Source: Cheilinus undulatus (lineage: Eukaryota > Chordata > Actinopteri > Labriformes > Labridae). From it: a stretch of 64,000 nucleotides of DNA. A program made the position numbers and the translations under genes. The notes below the pieces were generated by a model. It ran no database searches. It was given only the letters and a program-made list of their open reading frames with translations, and was not told where the DNA came from. Each line of letters begins with the position of its first letter. Position 1 is the stretch's first letter. Below, piece by piece: positions 32,901 to 45,648 of the stretch. Location: the NCBI RefSeq assembly GCF_018320785.1, contig NC_054876.1, positions 18,684,212 through 18,748,211 on the forward strand, in the 5' to 3' direction.

Positions 32901-35900
32901 ATGAGATATGAGGAGCTGTATGATGACGTTGTGCTGGTTGCTAATGGCAGCGTGGATGGGAGCTCTGCCCTCCGCATCCTGAAACGAACAGAAAAGCAGG
33001 TTAAAGGCTCAGAAAAACAGTAATAACTCACTTAATGACTAAATGTGTGCTGCAGTGGTCAGAAAGTTTAAGTATAACTGGATGTAAATCAGTGCGCTGG
33101 TGTGACAGGAACTGACCTGCGCATTAACATTTGCTCCGAACTCTAAAAGGCACTGCACCACCTCCTCCAACCCCCAGTTGCTTGCAAGGTGGAGAGGCGT
33201 TTGTCCGTCTCGTGCTTCTTCATCTCCTTCCCCATTAGGCCCAGGCTGCCTGGGGCTGTTTACGTCACACCCACTATAAGCACACAACCAGACAGAAGTT
33301 AAGAAAGCTTACTACATTTATGTCAATAAAACACAGCTTTAATATTTAGTTTAGGCTGAACACCTTTTTTCAATGGAAAACTATTCAAACCGTGGTTATT
33401 GATTAACTAATTCTGCTGATAATGAGGAAGAAAGCTGACCTGCGAATGAGGAAGCAAGCAGAGACTTCATTGTTCTCATCAACAGCTCTATGCAAGAGGG
33501 TCTGCTGGCAGCCTGAGGGTCCAGGGCCCCAACAAGTTGCATCGCAGCCATGGCGGACCTAAATAGGACAGACAAGCCTCCAGTGCTCAAAATATAAAAA
33601 GATACTGTTTCTCAGACAAAAAGTAACAACATATCATGCAAGCAGCTTCTAACAGGACAGAAAACAGTGCTGCAAGTGTGAGAAGAGGTATCCATACCAT
33701 TTTAAAGTTAGTGAGCAAGAGAGTATCAGTGATATAGGTACATGTGTCTGTTCCCACTGTGACATCTCATTAAAGGTTTATTTAATCTTAAATAAAGATT
33801 GATTTCTAAACCGACTGCCTTTGTCTCACCAGTGTGGATGCGATATCTTCCAAACCGTTCACCAGAGCCAGCCATAATGGAGGGTCTCCTTTGTCGTTCA
33901 CCACTGACATATCAGCTCCTCGTGTGCAAATGGCATCCACCACCAGTGGCAGCTGGTTACTGATGGCCAGCTGTAGTGCTGTTTTTTCCTCCTGTGTCCT
34001 GATAGTAGAGGGGCAAAGTTTGAACATAAGAGTCATTTCAGACGGTTGAATGCTTACCACTTGGTTTTGTTTGCAGTTTTCTAGCAACAGGACTCTACTT
34101 TTTTCTTTCATCTTTTATATGTTAGGTCCTAACCAGCTGACTGTTAGGTTAATACTGCATATTTTCTACTGTAACAAAGTCTGGTTAAACAAAGCAAAAT
34201 GCTAACAGATAACAGTGATAGCCTGGTGGGCAGTGACACAATTCCCTCATCTTTCTCTCCCTTCATTTTTTACTATTCACCAACTACTTGAGGCTAAACT
34301 AACTCACAACAAAAGTACAAAATACATTTCACAAAAGCTACATCATCCAGGCATTACCTAACATTGATATCTGCCTGGTGCTCAAGGAGGAAGAGGGCAC
34401 TCTTGCTGTCCTGTCTTTGGATGGCCATATGGAGCAGAGTTTGTCCGTCAGACATTGTATCATTGATAGAAGCCCCTGATCCCAGCAGCTGAGCTGCTAT
34501 GGTGTGCATTCCTAAGAGGGACACACAATATGTTTGTTGGAGATCACATATGCAGATGCAGAATTTTTACAAAATTCAGAATTAAAAAGTAATTTTAACC
34601 ACTGTAATACTTCTTGTTTGCGGAGATGTAGTAGTGTGTACCTGTCCAGAGGGCCAGGCCCAGCACTGTCTGGTCAATGCAGTCTTTGAGACTGAAGTCT
34701 GGAATGATCTGGAAGTTGTTGGTTGCATGAAGTGCATTGGCTGGAAGGGAGAAAACAGTGGATTCATTTTAAAATACTTGAAAACAATACAATAGGAATG
34801 AACACATCTGCCATGTTTGCTGTTCAATTACATGTGTTTAAATGTATAAAAATCCCAAAACATGAACTGACCTTTTTGTTCGAGAATCACAGAGACAACA
34901 TCTGGGTGGTTATGAGCAATGGCCATGTGGAGGGGTGTCTGCATAGCCACATCACGGTTATCATCTGACAGAGCCTTCTGGGTCTGCAGGTTGGGGTTGG
35001 CCCCCTGCTGGAGAAGCTCTGCAGTCAGGCTGGCCAAGCCACAGCGACATGCTGTATGAAGCGGGCTCTCACCCTGAAATAACATAAAGGGATTAAAAAT
35101 ACGAACAACATTAACACACATGAATTTAATACTCACTTCAGGATTATTGGTACAGTAATCTAAGATTTACAGGAACAAATTTAGGGTCATATATGCCCAA
35201 ATTTTAGGGCACTGTTAGACCATTGAAAAATTACACAAGCTTACTTAAGGACACTGTTGTAGAGGAAAAGCTTTTATACATTCATGGGAATAACTCCTAA
35301 CTTTACTGTATCAAAGTTGTGTAAAAGATTTGGAGATTGATGATGAAATGTTCATACACACCCATTTGTTCACATGGTTAACCTTCGCTCCATGAGTGGC
35401 GAGGAAAAGAGCAGCTGCCTCATTGCCCGCCTGAGCAGCTCTCTGCATGAGACAGTTTCCTACAAGGGATAAAGCCCAGGGAGATAAAGATTAAAATGTG
35501 TTTAGAGGCACAACACTATTCAGCTGAGGCAGTGAGATGTGAGGTTATGAAACACACCTGTGGTGGTGTCAGGTGCATCAGGATTGCTCCCTCTCTGGAT
35601 AAGCTGCGCTGCAAAGCTATTCTCATCAAAAGAGGTGCCGTTTACTACTGGAGCATCATCCTCGAAAGGGTTTATTGAAGGGTCTGAAGACATGGTGATG
35701 TACTGCAGGGCCAGCCACAGAGCCGTGCTGCCCTCGTGGTCTTTGAGTTCGAGGTCAAGCCTAACAAGATGGACAGATTATCTCAGGTTAAACACAGGAT
35801 TATCTTCAGAGTGAGATGATGAACATGGACACATGATCTTAACTGTTGGTTGTGGAAAGATAAAATATGTAGTTTTTACCATTTATTTCAAAAATGATCA

Positions 35901-38900
35901 AACCTTTGTATGTATCTTTTAGATTTGAATACATACATGCCCTGAAATATTTCCAACAGTTTTCAAACCCAAAAAAATTCTTAATTTTTCATAGTCATAA
36001 CAGGGTGTGCACTGTGGTGGCGGCTGCCATGACAAGAAATCCTTTGTCAGTGCTGTGCAAACCGATCAAGACTGAGCTTGTATAAACTTTCTTTAATCAA
36101 ACATGAGTAAGCACGGTTGTATCACAAGTCAACACAGAGAGCATGTCCTTTCAATCTACTTACGAGCTGTGTTCTAACATCGTTCAGACTGTATGTGTGC
36201 GTTTTAGACTGTGTGCACACACAAACATTCCCAAATTCATCAGATTAATTAAGGCAACAATTCTGGGCAGTAATATTGGACTTAAAGATTTAGTTCTTAG
36301 ATTATCAGCATGTTTGGCCCATTTTGAACAAGCTGTATTTTCTTTCCAAATGTGTATCATTTTTAACTTACTTTGCAACTCTTCAAACACTTTCCCTATG
36401 TTGTTAATGTTCTTCACTCACCAGTTCTTATGATTGGGAAGCAAGCAGTGTAATTGCATGTTTAATGATATTTGGAAGGAAAACAAGAGAACTCAAAGGT
36501 AATCCCCCCTGAACATCTGCTCAGACTATCACCTGTTAATACAATACAAGCTAAAAGTGGGGCCTCAGTGAATGTGTTGACACTAATCGCTAACATGAGT
36601 AAACATTAGCTGACCTCAGTATCGGTAGGATAACAATTATATGATGATAGAACAGTGCAGTGACTCATACTGTAACATAACACTGTTCCAGTCAAACGTG
36701 TCAGTTTTTTTTCATCATGGGATGAGCCTTCAAGGACTTTAACTGCATTAAGTGTGCAGTGCATGAGTCCACGAGGGCTGAGGCTGGTACTAAAAAATAG
36801 CTATGGTCAAACTATCATGACATAAAACTAGGGATGGAAATTTGTTAATTTTCATTGATACTGTTACCCTTAGCGATACTCTTTAATGATACCACTATTT
36901 GTACTTTTCTATTGTTTGGTGGAAAGCCAAAAAGTTAACAAATATTTACAACAAAAGGGGTCTAAACTGAGTAGTGCTTCAATTGAAAAGTTACACTGCA
37001 CTAACAGCATAATCACATGTCTCAGAAATTGATCATTTTCTGGGTTACATTTATATTTCCTTATTTGTTCAGTCTAGAAACAAGGCTCAAGTAAAATTGC
37101 ACATGAGCAGGCTACTTGTGCAAAGCTACAGCAGTAGAAATTCTGTTTATAGTCCACATGCTTTAAAATCTAAATTACTGTGTTGATAAACAAATAGATT
37201 TTGAAAAACCAAAGAGGAAACACAAACCATAATTTCAAAGTGGTGCACAAAATGCAGAAATTGGTCCCATAAAATGGACCAGAATGCAGTAAAATAAATG
37301 TTTTGTTTTTAAATATTCTGGAGAAGACCTCCGGATCCCCTTGGTTGACGGTGCCAACTATGACATAGCAGATTTCATGCATTGACCAACAGGCATTTAA
37401 AAAATTGATATGAAGAATCAGTTTGTTTTTTCTGGTCATCAGCTTACAAATCTGGGTTAAGAATTACATGACAGAAATTGTGATAGAATCAAAATCATGA
37501 TCTGTCCATAAAAAAGATGCGATATATTTTTTCCATACCACCAACTTCTACTGGAAACACACAACTATTTAAACATGCCATGAAGAACCACAAAGTAGTA
37601 CACTAGGCAGCATACTTTCATTTAACCTTATTTGTTTACCATGCTATGTGCAAACTTTAAATTTAGTTTTATTGCAATGTTCATTTAATACTGCCTCAAT
37701 ATTCATTAACATTAAACAGAGGGCTGGATGATCACATTCTTCACATCACCATACTACAACTTATTCTACATAATTCCACAGAAAACTCTGTAAACATGCC
37801 TACTCATTGAAAGGGTATAATCTACTATTGAGAAGTCTGCATGAGAGCCCTCACTGACTCGATAATTTCACACTGGGACAGCACTAAACACTCACATAGC
37901 AAGGGAGTGTTGGTACTAGTACTTAACACTAGTAAACATTGGGTGACCTCAATATTGATAATGTAACAATATTATATGAAGATCAGTGAGTCACACAGTA
38001 ACATGACATAATTTCAGTTACTGGAACAGGTAACTAATATGTGTAAGTTCATTTTCATCATGGGATAGGGGTGAAGTAGTGGAGAATCTCTCCCATTATT
38101 CTCAGTAATCCTCAGCTTAACCTTGTGTTATTGTTTTAAATGAGAGCCCCCTGGTGGCTGTAAACACATAATTTACGTTTTAACAGTGTGTTGCTGAGAA
38201 ATTTTCTAAATTTATTGGCTGTAATATACACTGCTCTTTTTAAAAATGACAATATATAAAAGGCACCTTTACTGTTTTCATATGATGGCTGTCTTATCCA
38301 TTTTAATCCATTCCAATGTGAAAGAAAAACATATATCATAAAAGAGTAGGATGTGACTCACTGTTTGCATTGTAGTAGTTGGTTGAACACGGGCTCGTTC
38401 CCCGATGCCACAGCTTCATGAAGTGGAGTTCTACAACAAACAAAAGACAAAAATGAAATAACAACTCTTTTCATAGCATTTCGCCATCTTGGAAAACATG
38501 ACTGTGCATAGATCATCAGCCTTATGACTGACCTGCCCTTGCTGTTCTGCATGTTGGGGTTTGCCCCCGTCTTGAGGAGGGCCTCTGCGATTTGTGCCAT
38601 ACCACTCATCACTTCAGCTGAGTGTTTCTTAGGGCTGAAAGAACAGACCAGGTGAAGAGGGGTTTCAACCGCCCCAACTGTGGCTGCATTTACCTGAGCT
38701 GAGTGACGAATCAGGAAGATGGAGGCAAACTCATCACCTGGAAGAAGAGAGGACATCTAATGAGGAAAAAAATCTGTGGCCATATAACTAAATAAAAATT
38801 TAGTTTCACACAGTTCTTCTAAGGAAACAAACATAAATAGGAAGGTTGAGACTTTACATAGTATGTTCATTGAATAATTTGAAAAAAATGTGGATCAAAG

Positions 38901-41900
38901 GAGGCCCATTTAAAAGTGAGCACATAGAAATACTCAAGAGAAGATGCCCACAATGAAAATAACCTCGAAATAAAATAGTATAATTGTTATGACTCCCCGC
39001 ACCTCTTTGAATGGCCTTGTGCAGGAGACTCCAGCCGCTTTGGTCCACCATGTCTACATCGGCTTTGTTATTAACGAGAGTAGTGGCAATACTTTCCAAT
39101 TTACGAGAGAGCGCCAGGTCGAGAGCCAGGTCACCGTTATTGTCCAGTTCATTTAGCTTACCAGGTAACTGAAAAACAGATCAGACACAGATTAAATACC
39201 CTGGTTGTGGTAAAATCTGACTTGTATTGCTACTTACACTGTACATAAATACCCTGAAATGAGCTTACCTGTGAGTCCATCTCTATGAGATAAAGAAAGA
39301 CGACATCTTCTCGTTCAACTTTGATGGCTTTGTGGAGAGGATACTCTGTTTTAGATTTGATCATCTTGTAAAGTAGTTGAGCGCTCATGGTGCTGAAATC
39401 TTCTTTCCTCAAATCATCCTAATAAGTCAAACAAAAAAAGACATTTCTCCATCACTACTGGTACTGATCCATAATGGGTTATTAGTGGGGCTGTCAAGAT
39501 CAATCACATTAATCACAATTAACAAAGATCTACAACTAGCGAACTAAAATATTTTTTAATCACATGATTTATTGCCCCATCAGGACACTTGTTCAGCCAC
39601 AGTAATGTTAAATAAATCCAACATAGCTCATCTATGGATGAGTTCATGCTAAAATCTTCAATCTGCTTATAAAAGCAGGTCAAACAGTAGGTCAATTACT
39701 CTTAGTTTAAGGCAGTGGAAAATCCAAATTAATACAAAAACAGTTTTAAATGCAAACTAGTTAAAGTTCAAAGTGTGATAGAAAGGATGTGTTTAATCAT
39801 GGTTAACTAAGTAAACTGTAAGATTAATTGCTTTTAAAAATTCTAATCTTTTGACAGCCCTCGATATTAATGATATTCATTCTCTAAGGCTGGCCACAAA
39901 CTACAATACTTTAAGCCTCAATTCAGGCCAGATTTGTCTCTGAGGATGGTTGGGCTGAATGCCATGTGGAGGATCGTTGTACACAGTTATTTGTCTGAAA
40001 AATCCTCAAGTGTGTGGTGTCAACAGGATTGTTTTACTGCTCCAAATTTTGTTGTAGCCTCCCACATCTCTAATTGTAAACACCAAGCATATTTGGTATT
40101 TACAAATCTAGGTCATAATGCCTCTAATGGAATACCCACAACAACCAATGAGAACTAGCAGAAAGGAGAGCATCACCACCTGGCTATGTACTTTCACCAT
40201 TCACAAACGAACACAAATGTACCTTCATCCTAGCCAGGATTTTATCCATACTCTTTTCTTTGTTTTATGATTTTTTGCTGCAACTGTAACACACGCAAGA
40301 ACAGCCTGTTGTGGAAGATAAGCCAGTTGAGGATATCAGAAATCATCAATATCTATTTTCATTCTGAAGTCATGTTTGAGCGTGCAAGATTTTTGAAATC
40401 TCATGTATAGGAAATCTGCACTGTGAGGCTGTCAGCGGGTCGGCAGGTGTGCTGCTTCCAGTGGTCTGACAATCTGCCCCAGTCATCTTGTGTGTGCACT
40501 CAGAGGATTAAGATGGTAAATTGTTTGACATTGTCCTTATGTTGGTGTTCTCCCACGTTTCAAGATTTTAAAATTGTCTGGTGTGTGGCCAAGCTAAAGG
40601 CTGAAACCTAACAATAATGTTAACAGGCTGTTAGAATTGAGAATTCCTTGTTTTGTTTAAAGAACTTTTATCAGATTTTGAGCCTATAAAAACAGAAAAA
40701 TAGAGACTGATGTGTTAGAGGCTTGTGACAGTAAACAGCTATTTTCTGCCACATAATCATAAAGAGAACCTTGAGCACTGGATTTACTGTGTCATAAAGT
40801 TAGAGATGTGACACACAAGAGACACAATAACCTTGATCCATCAGAAATGTATAAACTTGAGGAGATCAGACCACAGACAAACATGGCAGATTTAAAGTGG
40901 ATGGTGGATTTTGATGATTCAGGACTAATCAACTCCCTGATCACTTAATTAGGTACACCTGTACAACTGCTCATTAATGCAATCATCTCACGAGCCAATC
41001 ACATGAAAGCAACCAATGCATTTAGACTCAAAGACACAATCAAAATGATCTGCTGGAGTTCTAATCAGGAGCATCAGAACAGGGAAGGAAGGGGATTTAA
41101 GTGACTCTGAACGTGCCATAGTTGCTTTTATGCTGTTCCTACAAAATTCTGACACTTCAATTCAAATTTTGCAGCATTGATTGAGACCCATCAGACCAGG
41201 CAATATAATTGCAGTCTTATATTGTTGAATTCTGTTAAGCTTTTGGTGAGATGGTGAAATGTGGTCTCAGTTTCCTGTTATTGGATGACAGGGATGGCAC
41301 CTGATGTGGTCTTCTTCTGCTGTAGCCCATTTGCTTTAAGGTTCAACATGTTTTAAGTTCAGAGATGCTCTCGTGCAAACCTTGATTGTAACAAGTGGTC
41401 TTTAGAAGTTGATCAAAGTTGTCTTTCTATCAGCTCCATTCACTCTGGTCATTGTCCTCTGATCTCATCAACAAGGTGTTTAAGCCCAGGGATCTGTCAC
41501 TCACTGGATATTTTCCATTTCTGGACCATTCTTTGTAAAGTGTAAAGATGGTTGTGCGTGAAAATCCCAGTTAATCAGCAGTTTGTGAAATATTCAGACC
41601 AGAAAATGGTGGCATCAATCATGGTACAGTCAAAAGTACTGAAATCACCTCTCTTCCCCATTCTGATGCTCAGTTTGACCTCATCTTGACAATGTCTACT
41701 GCAGCTTGGTGCATTAGATATAAGCATTTATGAGCAGCTTAACAGGCGTATTTAATCCAAACAGAATTCACCTTTATTTACAAAGGCTACTTCATTTAAT
41801 CTGTGATAAATATCAATGGACTTGACATTTTGTGGTCTTTCCCTAAAAACAGCTGTGTTAACTGGACTTAATGTACAGTTATATAACAGAATCTGTTGTC

Positions 41901-44900
41901 ATTTGATGCATCATCTTAGACATCATTTAACTCTCTGGTTGATTTTCTGTAATTTAAGTACTTAATTTTCCTTTAAGATAAGATGAAAGAAAATAGAGTA
42001 GGTTTTAGCTTACATTCATTACTAAATCAATGCTTGTTGTAGCTACTGTAACAGTGCAGCTTGGTTTTGTGTCTTTATTAACGCATCGTTACAGCTCAAA
42101 ACACTGAACATATAGTCCATCAGCTGAGGATCTGTACTGACCACAATGAACATCAACAAGCTGTACTTGGTAAAAAGACAGCACTTCTCAGCTGAAAGAA
42201 AGCTGTTTACTTCTTACTCCCTACTGATTTCAGTCACTTCTATGAACCTTCTGCCACTCAGTGGCTGAAACTGCAGGTGTCTGCGACTTCACATGCATAC
42301 CCTCTATATAAAGGATGTAAATTATCATAAAATTCAGACAACTTCTGGCATATAGCAAACTCATGGCTTGGTGAGGCTTATTTTTCAGAACTTAAAAAAA
42401 TTCAACACCACACACCAATGATAATTCATTTACAAAAAATAATTAAGTTGACTAACGTGTTGGAAATAAAGCCCCTTTCTCATGAACTCACCCAGTGACT
42501 GGCGATGATCTCCCCACAGTAATTCATCAGGGTGGTGGCATTTAGCTCCTCAGCTGTTTGATAGAAGCGAATACAATTCCTAACATTCACCGAGGACATC
42601 ACACCTTTTTCACACCTGTATGAGCAGAAAATATGTGTGTTGTAATCCATAAATACTCCTCTATGATATATAAATCAACATTTAAAGTTTAATTGCAGCC
42701 AGCATGGTGTCATTCAGTATTAATGACGCATGCTGACCTCTCTCTGAGGAGTTGAAGCTGGAAGCGGTTGGCCAGCTTCATCAGGTCAATAAGGAAGGCG
42801 TCATCCTCACTGAGCTCCAACTCATCCGTGTATGCCCATCGCAACATTGCCATGGCAACCTCAGGTTTGCAGTCTGGAAATCCATCATGACATACAGACA
42901 GAAAACCGTTAGGCAATTGATCTGAAGGACAAAATAATAGACAGTTCCTCTGCACACTTGGCTTTGCAAATAACTATCCTTTCAAATAAAGAATGAAAAA
43001 GGGAAAAGAAAAGCACTCATTTTGTTATGATTTATATTCTTATATTTGCATGAATTCAAAACCTACAGAGTTCCTGAAGCCTACCTAGAGCTTTTAAACA
43101 CTGGACTTTGACATGCCAGATAGCCCTCTACAAAATAAATATGGGCACATCCTCTATTAACCCTTCAGCATGTGGACAGATTGGGGGATGAGTAACAAAT
43201 GCATTCTCATTAAGATTAATACTACCTCTGAAGCAAGTGATGAAGTCACACCAGGAATTCTTACCAGATAGGTCCAGTTCTGAGGTGGAAGCCATGTTGG
43301 CCAGGCTCCAGACATCACTGCGGGCAGCCAACACAAACTTATGGGCACTTAACGTCTGTCCTGCAACTTTCACTTTCAGATCACTGCAGAGTAAACACAT
43401 TCATCTCTGAGAAACCAAGTATGCGACAAGTATTATGTCTTACAAAAAGGAATACATAGTCAGAAACATCCAGAATGAAGCAGCATACATACACTGTCCA
43501 TATAAGACACACAACTAGATAATTACAGCTACAGAGAAAAGTTGAGCAGAAAAACATAACTTTTAATCATGTTTTACAACCACGATCCTCACCTGTACTG
43601 TTCCTGCTGATAGAGGTCGGCCACGATGTCGAGCAGACGGCTGATGAATGTGTCTGCAGCTGCAGAGCCGGAGGAGCCCTGGCCGGAGGTCTGAGCAGCG
43701 AGCACGGCACAGCGCCTCTCTGTGTCGGCCAGCTTCTGCTGCATCTTAACATACTCCTGCCTGAGCAGGGCCAGGTGCTTCTGCAGCTTGGCCACCTCCT
43801 CTGTCCCACATCAAGGCACAGGAGACAGGCAGAGGACAAACAAGATGCAGCGGGAGAGAAAGTGGTTAGAAAAACTGAGCACTTTGTAGACACGTAGAAG
43901 TCTGTCTCAGCTCAGTATAAGAAGTGGTGTCAGAAACTCATGTTTTGGATTTGTATTTACATACTTAACTATCCAAACTATGCATATTTTTTAAGTTCAA
44001 ATGGGACATGGTTGATGAGATTGTCAAAAAGATTAAGTAGATTTCAAACTGTAAGGCGAACTGATTTGAGATCCCAACATAAAATTGGCTCATTACTTTT
44101 CCGGAACACTTTTTCATGTTACATAAGTTGCATATAAAAGACTTTGGGCATCAACTGTAAAAGACATACAATGCAGAACTTTCTGGATCAAAATCAGACT
44201 ATGGCAGGATCTAATGACGGTCTTTGGGACTGTTTTGCACATGGTTTAATTCTTTAATATGCTCTATATTCCTAATCAAATTCATATTTTATATACATTT
44301 CTTTATCTCTGACTACTTTTAGAAAAACTGTAACAAATATGCATATATTTCCCTCCAAGAACAAATAAAGCATCTCTGAGTCTGTTTGGTCAAAGCTTTC
44401 CCTCTTCCTCTTTGGGTCACTTTCAACACATCTCAGTGAGGCTCATTTCCTTCCGTTACACCAGTAAAGTTTTTAGTGAGGAAAGAATGCTGATGCGGCA
44501 CATTACTTTGTCCTCTCTCGTAAACCCTTACTGGCACAGCTTCTGGTCATGAGGATAAGATGGGGGGGGTGTTTCTGAAAACCACCTGATCAGCTCCACA
44601 CAGGAAGGGCAGCATGGTGAAGCTGCAGCTTAAGACCCACCAAACAGCCACTGAACAAATTCTTAGAATATAGTAAAATCCACTTGTGTTTGCAGGATTT
44701 AGCTGGAAGTACTTGTGTATTTCCAAACCAAATATTAAGCTGAAGCTGAGAGAGTCTGTTAAAAGAAAACCACTGATGGCACAACTATACAAGTGATCTC
44801 TCTTAAGTAAACCCACACAAAACTGCACATATAAGCGGCAAAGATGGTGATTTAGAAGAACATAGGTAATCCTTTATTCACATACTACTTTTGCAATAAA

Positions 44901-45648
44901 GTAAAGGCTTGGACCTCATTACAAGTCCAAAAGCATGTTATCTTCTCTGTTTCAATGTAGCAGCTCCAAACACAAACACCTGCAGAATGCAGTATTTAGT
45001 CTCTGTGTTATAAGTGCTAAGTAGATTTAATTAAGGAGGCACCCACAGCATATATTTGGCCCTTGTCTAGGCCAAATATAGGTGGTGCCCTAAGCCATGG
45101 TACCTCTGCCAGGTGATGACTTACAGGGAGTGACACCTGTAAATCGTAGTCATGTAATTACCCTCTGCTGAAGACCAATGATACGAAACTGTGCTCCAAA
45201 ACAGCATATCATTATTCAACCTGCCAGCAACAGTAAGGGATCGTTAACGGTTGTGGGAATTTAACGTTAGCTAGAATAAGGTGACAGTTTGACGCAAACG
45301 TGACCGTTGACGTTCTTTAATACAGACGCTGCCTGCAATTTCAATAACTTAGCATTGGATTTATTTTTCACATAGCAAAAATTAAACACACCAACACAAA
45401 AAACTCGCAGCTCTTAAATTCAGCTAGCAACATCAACGAGAGCTAACGTTACCGACAGAGCTCCCCTGGTAAGCAGAGACTGACATTTCTTCTGTCGTAG
45501 TGGTTAGAATTTTCAACCACAGACAATGAGCGGTTTTCTATAAACTACCGAGCCACTAGTTGATTCGGTCACGACAGTTAGACAAGCATATGAGGATAAC
45601 AGGGAGTGTACCAAATAGTCAAAAACCCAATCTCATACCTTCCGCCAT
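28039..45648 (-). CDS. ankfy1: ANKFY1, Rabankyrin-5 (BTB, ankyrin-repeat and FYVE protein), complete
   Basis: Coding exons, transcript order: 45639-45648, 43593-43800, 43265-43383, 42738-42873, 42492-42615, 39269-39418, 39003-39168, 38533-38737, 38362-38430, 35558-35760, 35362-35459, 34872-35073, 34642-34740, 34358-34511, 33830-33998, 33440-33558, 33117-33273, 32778-32978, 32511-32687, 32248-32395, 30315-30405, 30003-30127, 29764-29910, 28272-28362, 28039-28171. They sum to 3,501 bases, exactly 1,167 codons with the stop; the human protein has 1,169 residues. Order of parts: N-terminal coiled coil (about 4-40), BTB domain (about 60-165), some twenty ankyrin repeats (about 215-1090), C-terminal FYVE finger (about 1095-1160). 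The family protein is a Rab5 effector that binds PI3P on early endosomes and macropinosomes and interacts with EHD1. All key motifs are kept, so it should be functional. Confidence 0.97.
28700..29251. mobile_element. DNA-transposon fragment, Tc1-type right end
   Basis: In ANKFY1 intron 24, the sequence from about 28700 ends with AAGGGGTGAATACCTTTCTA then TAGGCACTG before TA (29252-29253). This is the characteristic end of a widespread fish Tc1-type family. No intact transposase is present. Confidence 0.5.
30003..35459 (-). CDS. ankfy1: ANKFY1 exons 11-22 (central and late ankyrin repeats)
   Basis: Twelve exons from 35362-35459 to 30003-30127. Repeat signatures include GESPLHTACRCGLASLTAEL, TPLHMAIAHNHPDVVSVILE, GQTLLHMAIQRQDSKSALFL, GQTPLHLASNWGLEEVVQCL, TPLHLAVQAGSEIIVRNL and QTALHLAAQQDLATICSVLL. 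Residue order follows the human protein closely. All splice phases carry over. Confidence 0.93.
30406..32247. other. ANKFY1 intron 20, with MITE fragments
   Basis: It contains a TTGTAATGGAAAAG-type element end twice (31189-31202 and 31251-31264) flanking GTTGAGCCGAGCTGACC. It also holds a fragment at about 31590-31790 related to the MITE at 17985-18657. The rest shows no feature I can support. Confidence 0.5.
35558..35760 (-). CDS. ankfy1: ANKFY1 exon 10 with the NPFED motif
   Basis: The exon encodes LDLELKDHEGSTALWLALQY, then SINPFEDD with NPFED at residues 426-430. In mammals the NPFED motif of this protein is the docking site for the EH domain of EHD1. Its conservation supports an intact endosomal recycling link (inferred). 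The introns on its two sides measure 2,601 and 98 bases. Confidence 0.92.
35761..38361. other. ANKFY1 intron 9, with a diverged direct repeat
   Basis: This 2.6-kb intron carries two related segments in the same orientation, about 36569-36726 and 37909-38068. They share AGTAAACATT, TGACCTCA-AT, TAACAATTATAT-like sequence and TTCATCATGGGAT. Near 36830 a short repeat starting AGGGATGGAAATTTG resembles a MITE end. No other feature is seen. Confidence 0.55.
38362..39418 (-). CDS. ankfy1: ANKFY1 exons 6-9 (first ankyrin repeats)
   Basis: Exons 39269-39418, 39003-39168, 38533-38737 and 38362-38430. They begin DDLRKEDFSTMSAQLLYKMI and enter the repeats at TEYPLHKAIKVEREDVVFLY, then DVDMVDQSGWSLLHKAIQRG, NAATVGAVETPLHLVCSFS and ANPNMQNSKGRTPLHEAVAS. 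Each carries the TPLH-type helix-turn signature. Confidence 0.93.
39488..39860. mobile_element. MITE with GGGCTGTCAA inverted ends
   Basis: GGGCTGTCAA at 39488-39497 is the exact inverse of TTGACAGCCC at 39851-39860. The internal ends carry AATCACATTAATCACAATTA and the inverse-like AAGATTAATTGC. This is a well-known fish MITE pattern, probably hAT-type. I could not find a convincing target duplication. Confidence 0.75.
40945..41757. mobile_element. Tc1-family fold-back: two 5' ends pointing outwards
   Basis: The left arm (about 40945-41130, plus orientation) starts AATTAGGTACACCTGTACAA and runs to GAACGTGCCATAGTTG. The right arm, read on the minus strand from about 41757, starts similarly (decayed AGGTGTACCTAAT) and also contains GAGCATCAGAATGGGGAAG. 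It extends back through transposase-derived sequence to about 41131. The same family is seen in normal order at 59487-61471. Confidence 0.7.
42492..45648 (-). CDS. ankfy1: ANKFY1 exons 1-5 (coiled coil and BTB domain)
   Basis: Exon 1 (45639-45648) contributes only 10 coding bases (MAE plus one base). Exon 2 (43593-43800) encodes the coiled coil with EVAKLQKHLALLRQEYVKMQ, and TFISRLLDIVADLYQQEQY. Exons 3-5 (43265-43383, 42738-42873, 42492-42615) form the BTB fold (DLKVKVAGQTLSAHKFVLAA; AMLRWAYTDELELSEDDAFL) and continue to NYCGEIIASHW. The start is placed at 45646-45648 because MAE matches the human protein. The frame stays open upstream to an ATG at 45850-45852, so a longer start cannot be fully excluded. 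Confidence 0.93.
43801..45638. other. ANKFY1 intron 1
   Basis: This 1.84-kb intron contains an 11-bp-stem palindrome (45051-45061 with 45070-45080, GGCCAAATATA type) inside a longer interrupted inverted repeat, probably a tiny MITE. I see nothing else. Confidence 0.55.

Larger units (their letters stand above)
39419..42491. other. ANKFY1 intron 5, with a MITE and an inverted Tc1-family structure
   Basis: This 3.1-kb intron contains the MITE at 39488-39860 and the Tc1-family fold-back at about 40945-41757, listed separately. The rest (39861-40940 and 41760-42490) is AT-rich with no gene signal. Confidence 0.6.
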
